Under the pieces are notes generated by a model, which was not told the origin of the DNA, did no database searches, and saw nothing but the letters and a program-made list of their open reading frames with translations. This document shows, piece by piece, positions 35,154 through 44,946 of a stretch of 64,000 bases of DNA. The translations under genes were made by a program, and so were the position numbers. Numbering within the stretch: position 1 is the first letter of the stretch; each line of letters opens with the position of its first letter. This DNA comes from a bacterium. GTDB lineage: Bacteria; JAMCPX01. The stretch is taken from positions 218,388-282,387 of the forward strand of contig JAJYLN010000001.1 in the NCBI GenBank assembly GCA_021787665.1, in the 5' to 3' direction.

Positions 35154-36980
35154 CTATGTCTTCTTTCCCTCGGACTCGGCCTTCTGGTAGAGTATCTCCG
35201 TTATCTTGTGCGAGAACGTACTGAGGGTATTCAGCGTGCCCTCGAGTATGTCGGTGTCGTCGGTATTACGCTTGTTCTTCAGGTCGTCCATCGCTGTGAC
35301 GATACTGTTATAGTCCTCCTGCGTGAGCAGGTCCTTGTACTCGCCGAGCGAGCGTGCCGTGGCATAGATGAGGCCATCCGCCCTGTTCCTCAGGTCCACG
35401 AGCCGCTTCCTCTTCTTGTCGTCCTCTTCGTGCTGCTTCGCATCGCTTATGATCCCGTTTATCTGTTCCTCCGACAGCCCGCTGCTCGCCGTGATCTTAA
35501 TCTTCTGCTCCCTGCCGGTCCCCCGGTCCTTCGCCTTCACATGCATGATACCGTTTGCGTCGATATCGAAGGTCACCTCGATCTGGGGTACCCCCCGCGG
35601 TGCCGGCGGTATACCGATGAGCTGAAACTTCGCGAGGCTCTGGTTGTCCTTCGCAAGCTCACGCTCACCCTGCAGAACGTGGATGTTGACAAAATCCTGA
35701 TCGTCCTCGGTCGTCGAGAACGTCATCGTTTTTCTCGTCGGTATGGTCGTGTTGCGCGGCAGGATCTTCGTAAAGACCCCTCCCTGCGTCTCGACCCCGA
35801 GTGAAAGGGGGGTCACGTCGAGGAGGATGACGTCCTTCACGGTACCCTTGAGGACTGCGCCCTGGATGGCCGCACCCATCGCCACCACCTCGTCGGGGTT
35901 CACCTCTTTTACCGGCGGACGCGAGAATATCTCCTCGGCCTTCTTCACGACAGCAGGCATCCTCGTCATCCCGCCCACGAGTATCACGTTGTTGATGTCT
36001 TCTTTCTTCAGGGAAGCGTCCTTCAGCGCAAGCTCGCAAGGCTCGACGAGTTTATCGAGCAGATCGTGGACGAGCGACTCGAGCTGGCTTCTGGTTACCG
36101 TCTTCGTGAGATGCTTCGGGCCCGATGCATCAGCCGCGATGAACGGGAGGTTAATCTCGGTCTCCTTCAAGGTCGAGAGCTCCATCTTTGCCTTCTCCGC
36201 CGCGTCCTTCACCCGCTGCATGGCCATCTTGTCTCCGCGGATATCGATGCCCACCTGCTGCTTGAAGTCCCCCACAAGCCAGTCCGACAAAAGCCTGTCG
36301 AAGTCCTCACCCCCCAGAAACGTATTGCCGTTGGTAGCGAGCACCTCGAACACGCCCTCATTCAATTCCAATATGGATATATCGAACGTACCTCCCCCGA
36401 GGTCGAACACGGCGATTCTGATGTTCTGGTCCTTATTGAGCCCGTAGGCGAGCGAAGCAGCGGTCGGCTCGTTTATGATCCTGAGGACGTTGAGTCCAGC
36501 AATCCTGCCCGCGTCCTTGGTCGCCTGACGCTGGCTGTCGTTGAAGTAGGCGGGAACGGTGATAACGGCATCCTCTATCTTCTCGCCGAGGAAGTCCTCC
36601 GCATACTCCTTCATCCTCGAGAGGATGTAGGCGGATATTTCGGACGGGCTGATCTTTTTCCCGCCAATCTCCACCCATGCGTCGTTATTGTCGGCGGGGA
36701 CGATCTTGTACGATACTATCTTTGCCGTCTGCTCAACCTCCGGAGAGTCGCACTTTCTGCCGATGAGCCTTTTTACGGCGAACACCGTGTTCTCCGCGTT
36801 TGTGACCGCCTGCCTCTTTGCGAGATTGCCGACGAGCAGCGCGGCCTTGTCGTTCAGTGCTACCATAGAAGGGGTCGTTCTCCCCCCCTCTGCGTTCGGT
36901 ATGATAACAGGGGTGTCACCTTCCATATAAGCGACACAGGAATACGATGTGCCGAGATCGATTCCTATCGTCTTGCCCAT
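35154..36980 (-). CDS. dnaK: Chaperone DnaK (Hsp70)
   Basis: A 608-residue Hsp70. The ATPase domain starts [12 protein letters not shown] and contains [32 protein letters not shown] and [12 protein letters not shown]. The substrate domain has [16 protein letters not shown]. It is about 30 residues shorter than E. coli DnaK and lacks the usual acidic EEVK-like tail, ending [11 protein letters not shown] shortened lid tail is known in some lineages. It lies in a grpE-dnaK-dnaJ operon. I saw no hrcA gene nearby. Confidence 0.97.
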   Translation of the reverse strand: MGKTIGIDLGTSYSCVAYMEGDTPVIIPNAEGGRTTPSMVALNDKAALLVGNLAKRQAVTNAENTVFAVKRLIGRKCDSPEVEQTAKIVSYKIVPADNNDAWVEIGGKKISPSEISAYILSRMKEYAEDFLGEKIEDAVITVPAYFNDSQRQATKDAGRIAGLNVLRIINEPTAASLAYGLNKDQNIRIAVFDLGGGTFDISILELNEGVFEVLATNGNTFLGGEDFDRLLSDWLVGDFKQQVGIDIRGDKMAMQRVKDAAEKAKMELSTLKETEINLPFIAADASGPKHLTKTVTRSQLESLVHDLLDKLVEPCELALKDASLKKEDINNVILVGGMTRMPAVVKKAEEIFSRPPVKEVNPDEVVAMGAAIQGAVLKGTVKDVILLDVTPLSLGVETQGGVFTKILPRNTTIPTRKTMTFSTTEDDQDFVNIHVLQGERELAKDNQSLAKFQLIGIPPAPRGVPQIEVTFDIDANGIMHVKAKDRGTGREQKIKITASSGLSEEQINGIISDAKQHEEDDKKRKRLVDLRNRADGLIYATARSLGEYKDLLTQEDYNSIVTAMDDLKNKRNTDDTDILEGTLNTLSTFSHKITEILYQKAESEGKKT

Positions 36981-37044
36981 GCGTCCCGACCCATCATGAG
37001 TATGATATTACCCCTCTGATCTCATTGAAAGAACCGGCCACGGA

Positions 37045-37788
37045 TTACTCACTCACCTTTTCCGTCAACGACTTCTTGCCCACGATGACCTTTGCCGGCC
37101 TGAGAAGCCGGTCATGGTAGAGGTATCCCTTCTCGACCTCTCTCACGATGATATTGTCATCGTACCGGTCCGACTCCTCAACACCGAGCCCCTCGTGAAA
37201 GTTCGGATCGAACGGCTTTCCCACCGTCTCGACAGCACTGACGCCAAAGCTCTCCATGACCCTCTTCAGCATTTTGAACGTGAGTTCGACCCCCTCGGAG
37301 AGGCTGTCCTTCTGCGAGTGCTTCTTCGAGTATTCAATGGCACGCTCAAGATTGTCCATGACGGGCAGGAGCTCTCGTATCAGGGTCTCGTATCCATATT
37401 TCAGCTGCTCGACCCGGTCCTTGTGAATACGCTTCTTGTAGTTGTCCATCTCTGCTTCGGCCCTCAACCATTTGTCCTTGTACAGGGCCGACTCTTTGGA
37501 CAACTGCTCGGCCTGGTCCTTCAACTCGCCTATCTCGGATGGTCCCGGCACCGGCACCTCTTCTCCGAAGGGCTGTTCTTCCGTCCCGGCAGCCCCGGTC
37601 CCGCCGGCATGCTGAGGTCCTACACCGGCCTGCTCGTCCGTTTCTGGGGACGACTGTTCGTCTGCATCGGGACCCCGCCCAGCAGTACCTGCTTCTGTCT
37701 GCCCTTCCTCGGCGGGATCTCTGTCCTTTTGAATCTCTTCTTTCTCATCCATTTTTTTGTACCTGTTTCGCTTTTTTGTTTGAGACAT
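37045..37788 (-). CDS. grpE: Nucleotide exchange factor GrpE
   Basis: About 247 residues. The N-terminal 90 are acidic and disordered; a long coiled coil (about 92-170, with YKDKWLRAEAEMDNYKKR) and the beta domain (about 185-240, with GLGVEESDRYDDN and GYLYHDRLLRPAKVIVGK) follow. GrpE releases ADP from DnaK. The ATG at 37788 has GAGGG close by; an alternative ATG at 37752 is possible. The family usually ends near 200 residues, so the N-terminal tail is long. Confidence 0.94.
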   Translation of the reverse strand: MSQTKKRNRYKKMDEKEEIQKDRDPAEEGQTEAGTAGRGPDADEQSSPETDEQAGVGPQHAGGTGAAGTEEQPFGEEVPVPGPSEIGELKDQAEQLSKESALYKDKWLRAEAEMDNYKKRIHKDRVEQLKYGYETLIRELLPVMDNLERAIEYSKKHSQKDSLSEGVELTFKMLKRVMESFGVSAVETVGKPFDPNFHEGLGVEESDRYDDNIIVREVEKGYLYHDRLLRPAKVIVGKKSLTEKVSE

Positions 37789-37812
37789 CACACCCTCGTT
37801 TTAATAATGTTT

Positions 37813-37841
37813 GTTTTATCAACATGTTACCTTAATGTCAA
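37813..37841 (-). promoter_or_regulatory. Candidate promoter for grpE-dnaK-dnaJ
   Basis: On the minus strand TTGACA (37836-37841), a 17-base spacer and TAAAAC (37813-37818), about 25 bases before the grpE start. The -10 is weak. I saw no CIRCE repeat, which fits the absence of hrcA nearby; heat-shock sigma control cannot be ruled out. Confidence 0.4.
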
Positions 37842-37890
37842 GAGACACACGAGATAGTACATCTATAAACTAATGAGTTGTCTCCCATAG

Positions 37891-38793
37891 TCAATACTTT
37901 CCGATATCGAAGTCCTTGAAGGTCCGTCGTACCCTGTCCTCCTCTTCTCTTTCCATGAACACCTTCCTTTCGTATTCCAAGGTATGCCCCAGGCCTGCTG
38001 CCTTACCCGTCCAGAGAGGGTTGTACGAGAGTAACTCGATTTTTCCGATACCGTGTCCGGCCAGGAACTCTGCTATAGCCGACAGGTTCTTTCCCGTCGC
38101 CGTTATGCCGGGGACAAGAGGTACGCGCACCGTCACATCGATCCGGCCATCGCCGAGCAGCCTCAAAAAGTTATCGAGAATAACCCCGTTGTCCCTGCCC
38201 GTGTACTTTTTGTGCAGGAACGGGTCTATGAACTTTATATCGAAGAACACCATGTCGAGGTTGGGCAGCAGGTGCCTTTCGAACAGCTCGTGATCATACA
38301 GCCCGCATGTCTCGATATTCAGGTGGATGTCTGCCGCTTTCAGCCTGGCCGACAGTCCGGACAGGAAGTGCAGGTACACTGTGGGCTCTCCTCCGGAGAA
38401 GGTCACCCCGCCTGAAGAGTGCCGATAGAAGGGCTCATCCCTCATGATCTCGGAAAACAGCTCGTCCGCCATCCAGGGCCGGCCAGCCAGTTTGAGGGCG
38501 CCTGATGGACAGGTTTCGATGCACTCCATGCACCTCGTACACTTCTGTCGGTCGATCCTCTTGGGGTCGGACAGCGCGATCGCTCCCCTGGTGCAGGCTT
38601 TGACACAGTCTCCGCAGGAGATACACACCTTCGCATCGAACATCAGTTCCTGGTACGCATGCTTGGTCTCCGGGTTGTGGCACCAGACGCACCTGAGCGG
38701 ACACCCCTTGAAAAAGACGAGCGTGCGTATGCCGGGACCGTCGTCGAGAGAGTTTCTCTTGAGATCCACTATCAGAGCCCGACTTTCGATCAT
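37891..38793 (-). CDS. Glycyl radical enzyme activating enzyme (radical SAM)
   Basis: A 300-residue activase that should put the glycyl radical on the enzyme encoded just upstream. The radical SAM cluster is C31-PLR-C35-VW-C38. Two extra ferredoxin-type [4Fe-4S] motifs lie at C57-C60-C63-C67 (CISCGDCVKAC) and C85-C88-C91-C95 (CTRCMECIETC), as in activases of non-PFL glycyl radical enzymes. SGGEPT and the DIKF motif complete the fold. It begins 36 bases after the stop of the 985-residue gene. Confidence 0.95.
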   Translation of the reverse strand: MIESRALIVDLKRNSLDDGPGIRTLVFFKGCPLRCVWCHNPETKHAYQELMFDAKVCISCGDCVKACTRGAIALSDPKRIDRQKCTRCMECIETCPSGALKLAGRPWMADELFSEIMRDEPFYRHSSGGVTFSGGEPTVYLHFLSGLSARLKAADIHLNIETCGLYDHELFERHLLPNLDMVFFDIKFIDPFLHKKYTGRDNGVILDNFLRLLGDGRIDVTVRVPLVPGITATGKNLSAIAEFLAGHGIGKIELLSYNPLWTGKAAGLGHTLEYERKVFMEREEEDRVRRTFKDFDIGKY

Positions 38794-38829
38794 CCGATCA
38801 CTCCAATAATTTCCCTCTTCTTTTCTGCA

Positions 38830-41787
38830 TCACACCCTCATCTGCTGCCTGCTGATGATCTCGAGCTGGAGGTCGCGATCGAGTTCCACGAAGTATGCAT
38901 TGTAGCCGGACACCCTCACGAGGAGGTTCCGGTAGTTCTCCGGGTGCTCCATCGCGTCCCTGAGCGTCTCCGTCGTCACGATATTGAACTGCATCTGCAT
39001 CCCGCCGAGCTCGAAGTAGGACTTCGCGTAGGCCGTGATCTGGTTGACTGTCTCCTCGTGCGTGTCCCTCGAATCCGGGGCCACCTTGACGTTGAACGCT
39101 ATGTTGTTGGGCATTCTCTCCGGCCTCAGTCCTGCTATCGTCCGTATACTCGAGAGCAGATCCACACCCCTGACGTTCTCCGGGGTCAGGCCGGGCGTGA
39201 ACGGCTTGTACCGCAGCCTCCCGCTCGGGAGCGCGCCGGACAAGGTGCCGAACGCCACGTGGTTCGACATGCTCCAGAAACCGACAAGGTAGTGCCCCCC
39301 CCGGTAGTTCGTCCTGGTGTAGAATATATCGAATACCGTATCGATGACGCGTTGTGCCAGCAGGTTGACCTCCCGTTCATCAGATCCGAACTTCGCGACC
39401 CGGTTCCGTATCATCGTATGGAGCTTCTCGTATCCCTCGAAGTTGGCATCGACGGCCTTGCGAAGGGTCGCGAAATCCGTCCTTTTCTCGTCGTACACGA
39501 GTTTCTTGATCGTCATGAGGCTGTCCACGATGTCCGTCAGACCTATGCAGGCAACACCGGAGGTGTTATAGAGAGCGCCCCCCTCGGTCAGGTCCTTCGC
39601 CCTGTCAAGGGGGCCCTCGAACAGGGACGAAAGTATCGGCGTCGGCCTGATGTCCTGGTGCGCAAGACCGAGGCTGTTGTTGTAGTCTATCGTCTGGTAT
39701 GCGAGAAAGCGGAGTTGCCGCTCGAAGGCACGGTAGAAATCTTCGAATGCCGCAAATGCGCCCTCCATGATGGATCCGGTCTTCGGCCCGATCTGCTCGT
39801 CCATCAGGGGATGTACGCCGTCATTGAGGGCCATCTCGAGCGCGGCCACCATATTGAACATCATGCTGTTCGTGTGTCCGAAGTGCCGGCCGGGTATGGT
39901 CGGCTCCACGCAGCCCGTCGCGCACCATTCCCGTGCGTCTTCCTCCCTGAAGCCGACGCTCTTCAACGACTGTATCATGGCGGCATCGTTATGGATCGAT
40001 GGCGTTGCAGACGTTACCATGTTCACCTCCACGAGCCTTCTCAGGTACTCGTCTGAGTTCACGCCGGGGTGGTAGCGTGCGTTCATATTGGGGTCACGGA
40101 CCGTCAGCATCTCGGTGACCTTGAGGAAGATGTAGGTCATGTCGCACACCGCGCTCTTCCCGCTGCGGTCTACCCCGCCGAGCGTGATCGCCTGGTCCGA
40201 CGACGAGCCGCCGAACAGCTTGTTTCCCACGTCCGCGACGAGGGGCAGGTGGTCCTGGCACCTGAAAAAGAAGTTGCCGATCAGCTCCAGCGCATGGAAC
40301 ACATAAGCCTCCTGCTCCTTGCCGGGACTGAGCCTCTCCATGTCCGACTCGAAGTAGGGCTGCAGCCACCGATCGAGGTGTCCGAGCGATAGCCCGGCAT
40401 TGGTACTCTCATTATGCAGAGCGACCCAGAATATCCAGAGAGACTGTACCGCCTCGTCGAGGTTCCGCGCTCCGTGCGCCGGGACCCGGTGGAGCATGTC
40501 CGCGAGCCGACGGTAGCGATCGGCGTTACCGGCTTGTACCGCGAGCCTCTGTGCCTCCTGCTCCAGGTGCTCCGCATAGATCAGGACGCCACGGAGCGCC
40601 GTCTCAATCGCGCTGTAGAAACCCCGCTTCTGCTCGTCCTGCGCCTCCTCTTTCCTTCTCGCGGCGTCCTCGATGATGGGCATGACACCGTGGGCAAGCA
40701 GCCTCGGGAAATCAGCGACCGTGTGCGATAGCGCTACAGTCTTCCACATGAAGTACAGGACGAACCTTTCGTCCAGCTCCTGATACCGGGGAAAGTTGTT
40801 CGACAGCCTTGCATATTCCCTGACGTTGCGATCGGACCAGAACGGGAAAACCTGTTTATCGAGGATCTCCCGGTCCTCCTCCTCTATGTCGTAGGGCTGG
40901 AGTTTCCGTCCCGAAACAGTCCTCAGCTCCGGCCAGAGCGTGATACCGTGGCCCTCCGGATAGATTATCACGCCGACGTCCCTCGATGTCGTGGTGCCGG
41001 CGATCATGCTGTTCTCCCTGATGATGGGCCGCTTGTTCGTGAGGAGGTACTTGAGGGCCTGAGCCTGTCTGAGCACCGGCTGCCGCCTGTTGCCGGAGCG
41101 GTCATACTCGAAGCCCGTGTCCAGGAAGTACTGTGTGATCAGTCGTGCGCGCTCCGCGCATACGCACGGCCTTGCCGTGAAGTGCAGCTCCCGCTGTGCC
41201 CGGAGGCCCGGGAAATCGCCGATCGTGTACGCCTGGAGGTACGGCTCCCTGAGATATTTTACCCGGTCGCCGGGCGTGGACCGCAACTCACCTCTCCTCG
41301 AAATCAGGCCGGTCCGTACAGCGGGGGCGTGCCCCCCGGCTGCAGGGGCAGCACCGTCCTTCACAGGCCTGCCCTTCTTGCCGGGCGCGAAGTTGTTCAG
41401 GATGTAGGCGAACCTCGAGAGATGGCTGAGGTTGCCCCTGAACGTCAGCTTATTGGTAAGAAGATAGTTCAGCATCTCCTCCGGCGAGAGCGTCGCAAAC
41501 TCGCGTATCACCTGCGGGCTCCTGTAGACGATCGTCACATCCGCATGCGCGGGCACTCCCCTCCGCACGGTCATCCTCCCGTCATGGAACACGACGTACA
41601 GCTTTATGGACTTGTCCCTGGTCTGCAAGGCTATGGTCCTGTCGAACGTGCCGTACTCGTTCTTGATGAGCCGTCTGAACGTTGCGTTGAGCACAAACTT
41701 CAGGGACATGAGCTTCAGGACCAGATAGAGCATTCCCTGGAGTATGACTGGGTTCCCGATGATGGCTTCTCGCATGCCCCTCTTCAT
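38830..41787 (-). CDS. Glycyl radical enzyme with an N-terminal SCP2-like lipid-binding domain
   Basis: A 985-residue protein. Residues about 45-130 look like an SCP2 sterol-carrier domain (LYVVFHDGRMTVRRG, then FATLSPEEMLNYLL), followed by a Pro/Ala linker (about 133-150). The rest is a pyruvate formate-lyase-family glycyl radical enzyme: the thiyl cysteine is C626 in CATGCVEPTIPG with the base E628, and the radical glycine is G961 in RVSGYNAYF. GCVEP is typical of eliminating members (dehydratases, C-N or C-S lyases), not of pyruvate formate-lyase or the benzylsuccinate type. The activase follows. The lipid-binding domain points to a hydrophobic or acyl substrate, which is inference. Confidence 0.93.
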   Translation of the reverse strand: MKRGMREAIIGNPVILQGMLYLVLKLMSLKFVLNATFRRLIKNEYGTFDRTIALQTRDKSIKLYVVFHDGRMTVRRGVPAHADVTIVYRSPQVIREFATLSPEEMLNYLLTNKLTFRGNLSHLSRFAYILNNFAPGKKGRPVKDGAAPAAGGHAPAVRTGLISRRGELRSTPGDRVKYLREPYLQAYTIGDFPGLRAQRELHFTARPCVCAERARLITQYFLDTGFEYDRSGNRRQPVLRQAQALKYLLTNKRPIIRENSMIAGTTTSRDVGVIIYPEGHGITLWPELRTVSGRKLQPYDIEEEDREILDKQVFPFWSDRNVREYARLSNNFPRYQELDERFVLYFMWKTVALSHTVADFPRLLAHGVMPIIEDAARRKEEAQDEQKRGFYSAIETALRGVLIYAEHLEQEAQRLAVQAGNADRYRRLADMLHRVPAHGARNLDEAVQSLWIFWVALHNESTNAGLSLGHLDRWLQPYFESDMERLSPGKEQEAYVFHALELIGNFFFRCQDHLPLVADVGNKLFGGSSSDQAITLGGVDRSGKSAVCDMTYIFLKVTEMLTVRDPNMNARYHPGVNSDEYLRRLVEVNMVTSATPSIHNDAAMIQSLKSVGFREEDAREWCATGCVEPTIPGRHFGHTNSMMFNMVAALEMALNDGVHPLMDEQIGPKTGSIMEGAFAAFEDFYRAFERQLRFLAYQTIDYNNSLGLAHQDIRPTPILSSLFEGPLDRAKDLTEGGALYNTSGVACIGLTDIVDSLMTIKKLVYDEKRTDFATLRKAVDANFEGYEKLHTMIRNRVAKFGSDEREVNLLAQRVIDTVFDIFYTRTNYRGGHYLVGFWSMSNHVAFGTLSGALPSGRLRYKPFTPGLTPENVRGVDLLSSIRTIAGLRPERMPNNIAFNVKVAPDSRDTHEETVNQITAYAKSYFELGGMQMQFNIVTTETLRDAMEHPENYRNLLVRVSGYNAYFVELDRDLQLEIISRQQMRV

Positions 41788-41799
41788 CGTTTCACTCCT

Positions 41800-43422
41800 T
41801 TAGCCCTTCGTCTTCGTCTTTTCAAACGCACCGATAAACACTTCCACGATTGCCGGATCGAACTGAGTGCCGGAGAACTTCCTCAGCTCTGCAATGGCAA
41901 ACTCATGGGTAAGGCCTTTCCGATACGGCCTGTCCGTCGTCATTGCATCGTAGGTGTCCGCAATCGAGATTATCTTCGCGATTTGGGGCAACCTTTCCCC
42001 GGAGATGCCGTCCGGGTAGCCCTTTCCGTTGTACCATTCATGATGGTACAGAATGCCGGGGATGATAGTGCTGATCTGCGAGATTTTGCCGAGCATGTCG
42101 GCCCCGATCGAGGGGTGTGCCTTCATCTTCTCGAACTCGGCCTCGTCGAGCCGTGCCGGCTTGCGCAGCACGCTGTCGTCGATACCGATTTTGCCGACAT
42201 CGTGGAGCAGCGCTGCCATCCTGAGCCGATCCCGTTCGTCCCCGTGCACACCCATCTCGTCGGCGATCATGAGTGAGTATTTTACTACGCGCTTCGTGTG
42301 GCCGCCGGTGTAGGGGTCCCGCTTCTCGATCGCTTCGGCGAGCGTCTCGACGACCTCGATGAACGTCCGCTTCAGTTCCTCGTGCAAACTCGCGTTCTCG
42401 AGTGCTATCGCGATCTGCGCGGACAGGGACACGAGAAACCTGAGGTCGTGGTCCGTGAACAGTCCCTCCTTCCTGTTCAGGGCCTGAATAACGCCGATCA
42501 CCTCGCCCTTCGACAGCACCGGCACACAGAGGATGTTCTTCGTCACAAATCCGGTCTTCTCGTCGGCCTTCCGGTAGAACCGTGCATCGTTCGCCGGGTC
42601 GTTCACGATGACCGGCTGCCGCTGCTGCGCGACCCAGCCGGCCACGCCCTGTCCGAACTTCAGCCTGATCTGCTTCAATACCTTCTCCTTGTCGCCGAGC
42701 GCGACCTCGAAGAACAGCTCCTGTTTCTCCTTGTCCACGAGCATGAGCGATCCAACGTCGGCATTGACGAGCGAGACTATCGCGTTCATTGCGTCCCTCA
42801 CCACGGCCTTCGTATCGAGGTTCGAGTTGAGGACCATGGACAGCTCGTACAGCTTCGTCTGCATCTCCACGAACCTCTGTCGCTCAATCTCGTCGATAAA
42901 GTACTTCATGAACACCGCTATATGCGGGGTCAGGCCCTGGAGCTTTTTCATGTCGTTCCGGTTGAAGGAGCCGCGTTTCCTGTTCAGCACTTCCACGACG
43001 CCGATGACCTCATCGCCGTACTTTATCGGACACGCGAGGATGTCCATGACCGAGAAATCCTTGTCCTTGCTAACCCCGGCCATCCACGTCCGGTCCTTCG
43101 ATACATCCCGCGACAGATAGGCGGTCCCGGTCTGCGCGACCTTCCCCACGATACCGTTGCCTTTCTCGAGCTTCTTCCCGACGAGGCCCTCGTCGCCGCC
43201 CCTGACCGCGGTAAAGGTCGGAGACCCTGTCTCCTTGTCCACCACAAACAAGCTGCCGGCCTTGCACGAGAGTTCCTTGGTCACGAGTCCGAGCAGCTCG
43301 CCGTATAACTTATCGGTCACCCGCAGTTCGATCTTCTGCCGTGACAGTACCTCGTAGAGGGAGAAGAGCCTCTTCAGAAACTCCAGCTCTGTGAGCTTGC
43401 TTTCGGAAACCGCCGCTGCCAT
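41800..43422 (-). CDS. GAF-GAF-HD-GYP cyclic di-GMP phosphodiesterase
   Basis: A 540-residue cytosolic protein. Two GAF domains (about 25-175 and 195-345, each with a GSLxxVD-type segment and NRK) precede an HD-GYP domain (about 350-525). The catalytic motifs are intact: HDVGKIGID for the HD pair and HHEWYNGKGYPDG with the GYP. It should hydrolyse cyclic di-GMP, controlled by ligands of the GAF domains. It lies between the glycyl radical enzyme gene and a double cyclic-nucleotide-domain gene, all on one strand with short gaps, so it may regulate this module. Confidence 0.94.
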   Translation of the reverse strand: MAAAVSESKLTELEFLKRLFSLYEVLSRQKIELRVTDKLYGELLGLVTKELSCKAGSLFVVDKETGSPTFTAVRGGDEGLVGKKLEKGNGIVGKVAQTGTAYLSRDVSKDRTWMAGVSKDKDFSVMDILACPIKYGDEVIGVVEVLNRKRGSFNRNDMKKLQGLTPHIAVFMKYFIDEIERQRFVEMQTKLYELSMVLNSNLDTKAVVRDAMNAIVSLVNADVGSLMLVDKEKQELFFEVALGDKEKVLKQIRLKFGQGVAGWVAQQRQPVIVNDPANDARFYRKADEKTGFVTKNILCVPVLSKGEVIGVIQALNRKEGLFTDHDLRFLVSLSAQIAIALENASLHEELKRTFIEVVETLAEAIEKRDPYTGGHTKRVVKYSLMIADEMGVHGDERDRLRMAALLHDVGKIGIDDSVLRKPARLDEAEFEKMKAHPSIGADMLGKISQISTIIPGILYHHEWYNGKGYPDGISGERLPQIAKIISIADTYDAMTTDRPYRKGLTHEFAIAELRKFSGTQFDPAIVEVFIGAFEKTKTKG

Positions 43423-43430
43423 GCATCACC

Positions 43431-44588
43431 CTATTCCGTTCCGAACAGGTGCCGTACGGTGTCCGCGGCCCTGTCATTTATTATCTGCATGACTATCCTC
43501 TTTACCGACTCATATTTTCCGACGATCTCCTGGAAGTCCGCCTTGTTGAGCTTCATGAGCCTGCTCTGCTTCGCGGCCTTCACGGTCGCCGTCCGGGGCC
43601 TGTCCATGATGAGCGCGACCTCGCCGAATATGTCACCCTCCCCGAGCTGGGCGAGTACGACCTCTCTGCCATCGTTGTCCACGGTGCTCACCTGAAGCAG
43701 GCCGTCCTTCACCACATACATCGCGTCGCCCGGATCGCCTTCCTTTACGACGGTCTTGCCGGCCTCCATGACCAAGAGCCCGAACCTCTCGACGATGTCC
43801 ATCCGCTCGGTCTTGTCCAGCTCGCTGAAGATGGGCGTCATGGCTATGATGTTGTCGAGGACCCTCTTCTTGTAGAAGTCCACCAGCACCTTGGACACAT
43901 GCGGGTGCTTTTGGGCGACGTCCTCCATGTCCTGCTTCTTCAGCTCGTACAGCTCCACGGCGCTCGCGGACGAGATGCTCGCCGCCCTCTTGCCGCCGGT
44001 AAAGAACCCGAACTCGCCGAAGAAATCGCCGTCCGAGAGCGTATCGAGCACGTGGTCCTTCCCGTCCTTGCCCTTCTTGGACACACTGACGATGCCGGAC
44101 ACGATGAAATAGATGGAGTCACCCTTGCTCCCCTCCTCTATGATGGTCCTGCCCTCCGGGAAGCTGATGGCGCGCGCAATCTTCAGGATGTCGTTCAATT
44201 CGTGTTCTTCGATTTCGGAGAATATGGGGATATTCTTGGCGGTGCTGTTCACAGGCTTGTTGTCTTCCTTGGAGAGCTTGGTCAGCAGCCGCGCCCTGCT
44301 CTCCCCGGCCTCCTTGTTCCCGGCGTCCAGGGACAGGACGCGGTCCAGCGCAGAAAGGGCCGACTGCAGGTCGTTCTGCTGGAGGAACTTCTTGTAGGCC
44401 ATCAGGAAGTTCTTGACCGCCTTCCCGGTATCCCCGGTGTTAGCAAAGCACTCGCCGAGCGAGTTCCACACCCACGGGTCGTTCGTCTCTATCACGCACA
44501 GCTTGCCCAGCTCCTCGGTCGCCTTCCCGTAGTTGCCGTCCATAAGGTAGCGCTCCGCGTCTTTCCTTATCTTGTTCCTGTCAAGCAT
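43431..44588 (-). CDS. TPR protein with two cyclic-nucleotide-binding domains
   Basis: A 385-residue protein. Two or three TPR-like helices fill residues about 1-105; two cNMP-binding (CRP-type) beta barrels follow at about 135-250 and 265-380. Each has the phosphate-binding cassette pattern (GDFFGEFGFFTGGKRAASI and GDIFGEVALIMDRPRTATV). There is no helix-turn-helix, so it does not act as a CRP-type transcription factor; it more likely couples a ligand to a protein partner. Adjacent genes act on cyclic di-GMP. Confidence 0.92.
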   Translation of the reverse strand: MLDRNKIRKDAERYLMDGNYGKATEELGKLCVIETNDPWVWNSLGECFANTGDTGKAVKNFLMAYKKFLQQNDLQSALSALDRVLSLDAGNKEAGESRARLLTKLSKEDNKPVNSTAKNIPIFSEIEEHELNDILKIARAISFPEGRTIIEEGSKGDSIYFIVSGIVSVSKKGKDGKDHVLDTLSDGDFFGEFGFFTGGKRAASISSASAVELYELKKQDMEDVAQKHPHVSKVLVDFYKKRVLDNIIAMTPIFSELDKTERMDIVERFGLLVMEAGKTVVKEGDPGDAMYVVKDGLLQVSTVDNDGREVVLAQLGEGDIFGEVALIMDRPRTATVKAAKQSRLMKLNKADFQEIVGKYESVKRIVMQIINDRAADTVRHLFGTE

Positions 44589-44701
44589 ACCGATGATAAC
44601 CCTTTCGGCTCATACGTCTTGCATACATCTTCTCCGATAAAAGATCAACCCGAATCCGACGATTTTTCTTTCTGGTCATTTTTCTTTTTATGTAATGTTT
44701 T

Positions 44702-44738
44702 GGTTCTTCCTCGAACGACAGTGCCGCATCGGACAGGC
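44702..44738 (-). pseudogene. Short fragment like the HgdC-type activase gene
   Basis: A stretch of about 36 bases is nearly identical to 47287-47323 inside the activase gene at 46990 (only two or three mismatches). Read on the minus strand it encodes CLSDAALSFEEE, against GLSDAALSFKEE in the intact gene. No longer homology is visible on either side, where the DNA becomes A/T-rich. It looks like a relic of a second activase gene or a small duplication. Confidence 0.6.
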
Positions 44739-44807
44739 ACTTTTTTATTTTGGCAATCTTGTTCTTTTTATTTTTTTCAACTTTTTTATATCGTTCTGCC
44801 TCTCATT

Positions 44808-44921
44808 CCTGAGTGCCTCTTCGCCCGACACGCTGCGGCCCGTCAGGATAATGGCGAACGCATGGCTCATGCCGATCATGTGCGCGAGGCGGACGGAGTC
44901 CTTGTCCCTGAGCCGGATGCC
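44808..44921 (-). pseudogene. Enoyl-CoA hydratase/isomerase gene fragment
   Basis: About 38 residues read GIRLRDKDSVRLAHMIGMSH and then ILTGRSVSGEEAL, a close match to the central block of crotonase-family proteins (typically a VRLPRLIGMSRALDLILTGR pattern). The frame opens at 44957 and closes in A/T-rich DNA at 44745, so only about one seventh of the gene is left. With the activase-like fragment beside it, this 413-base gap appears to hold debris of a former acyl-CoA degradation cluster. Otherwise the gap holds only the promoter of the next gene. Confidence 0.7.
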
Positions 44922-44946
44922 CCTTTCCCCCCGTTTCAGGTAATGG

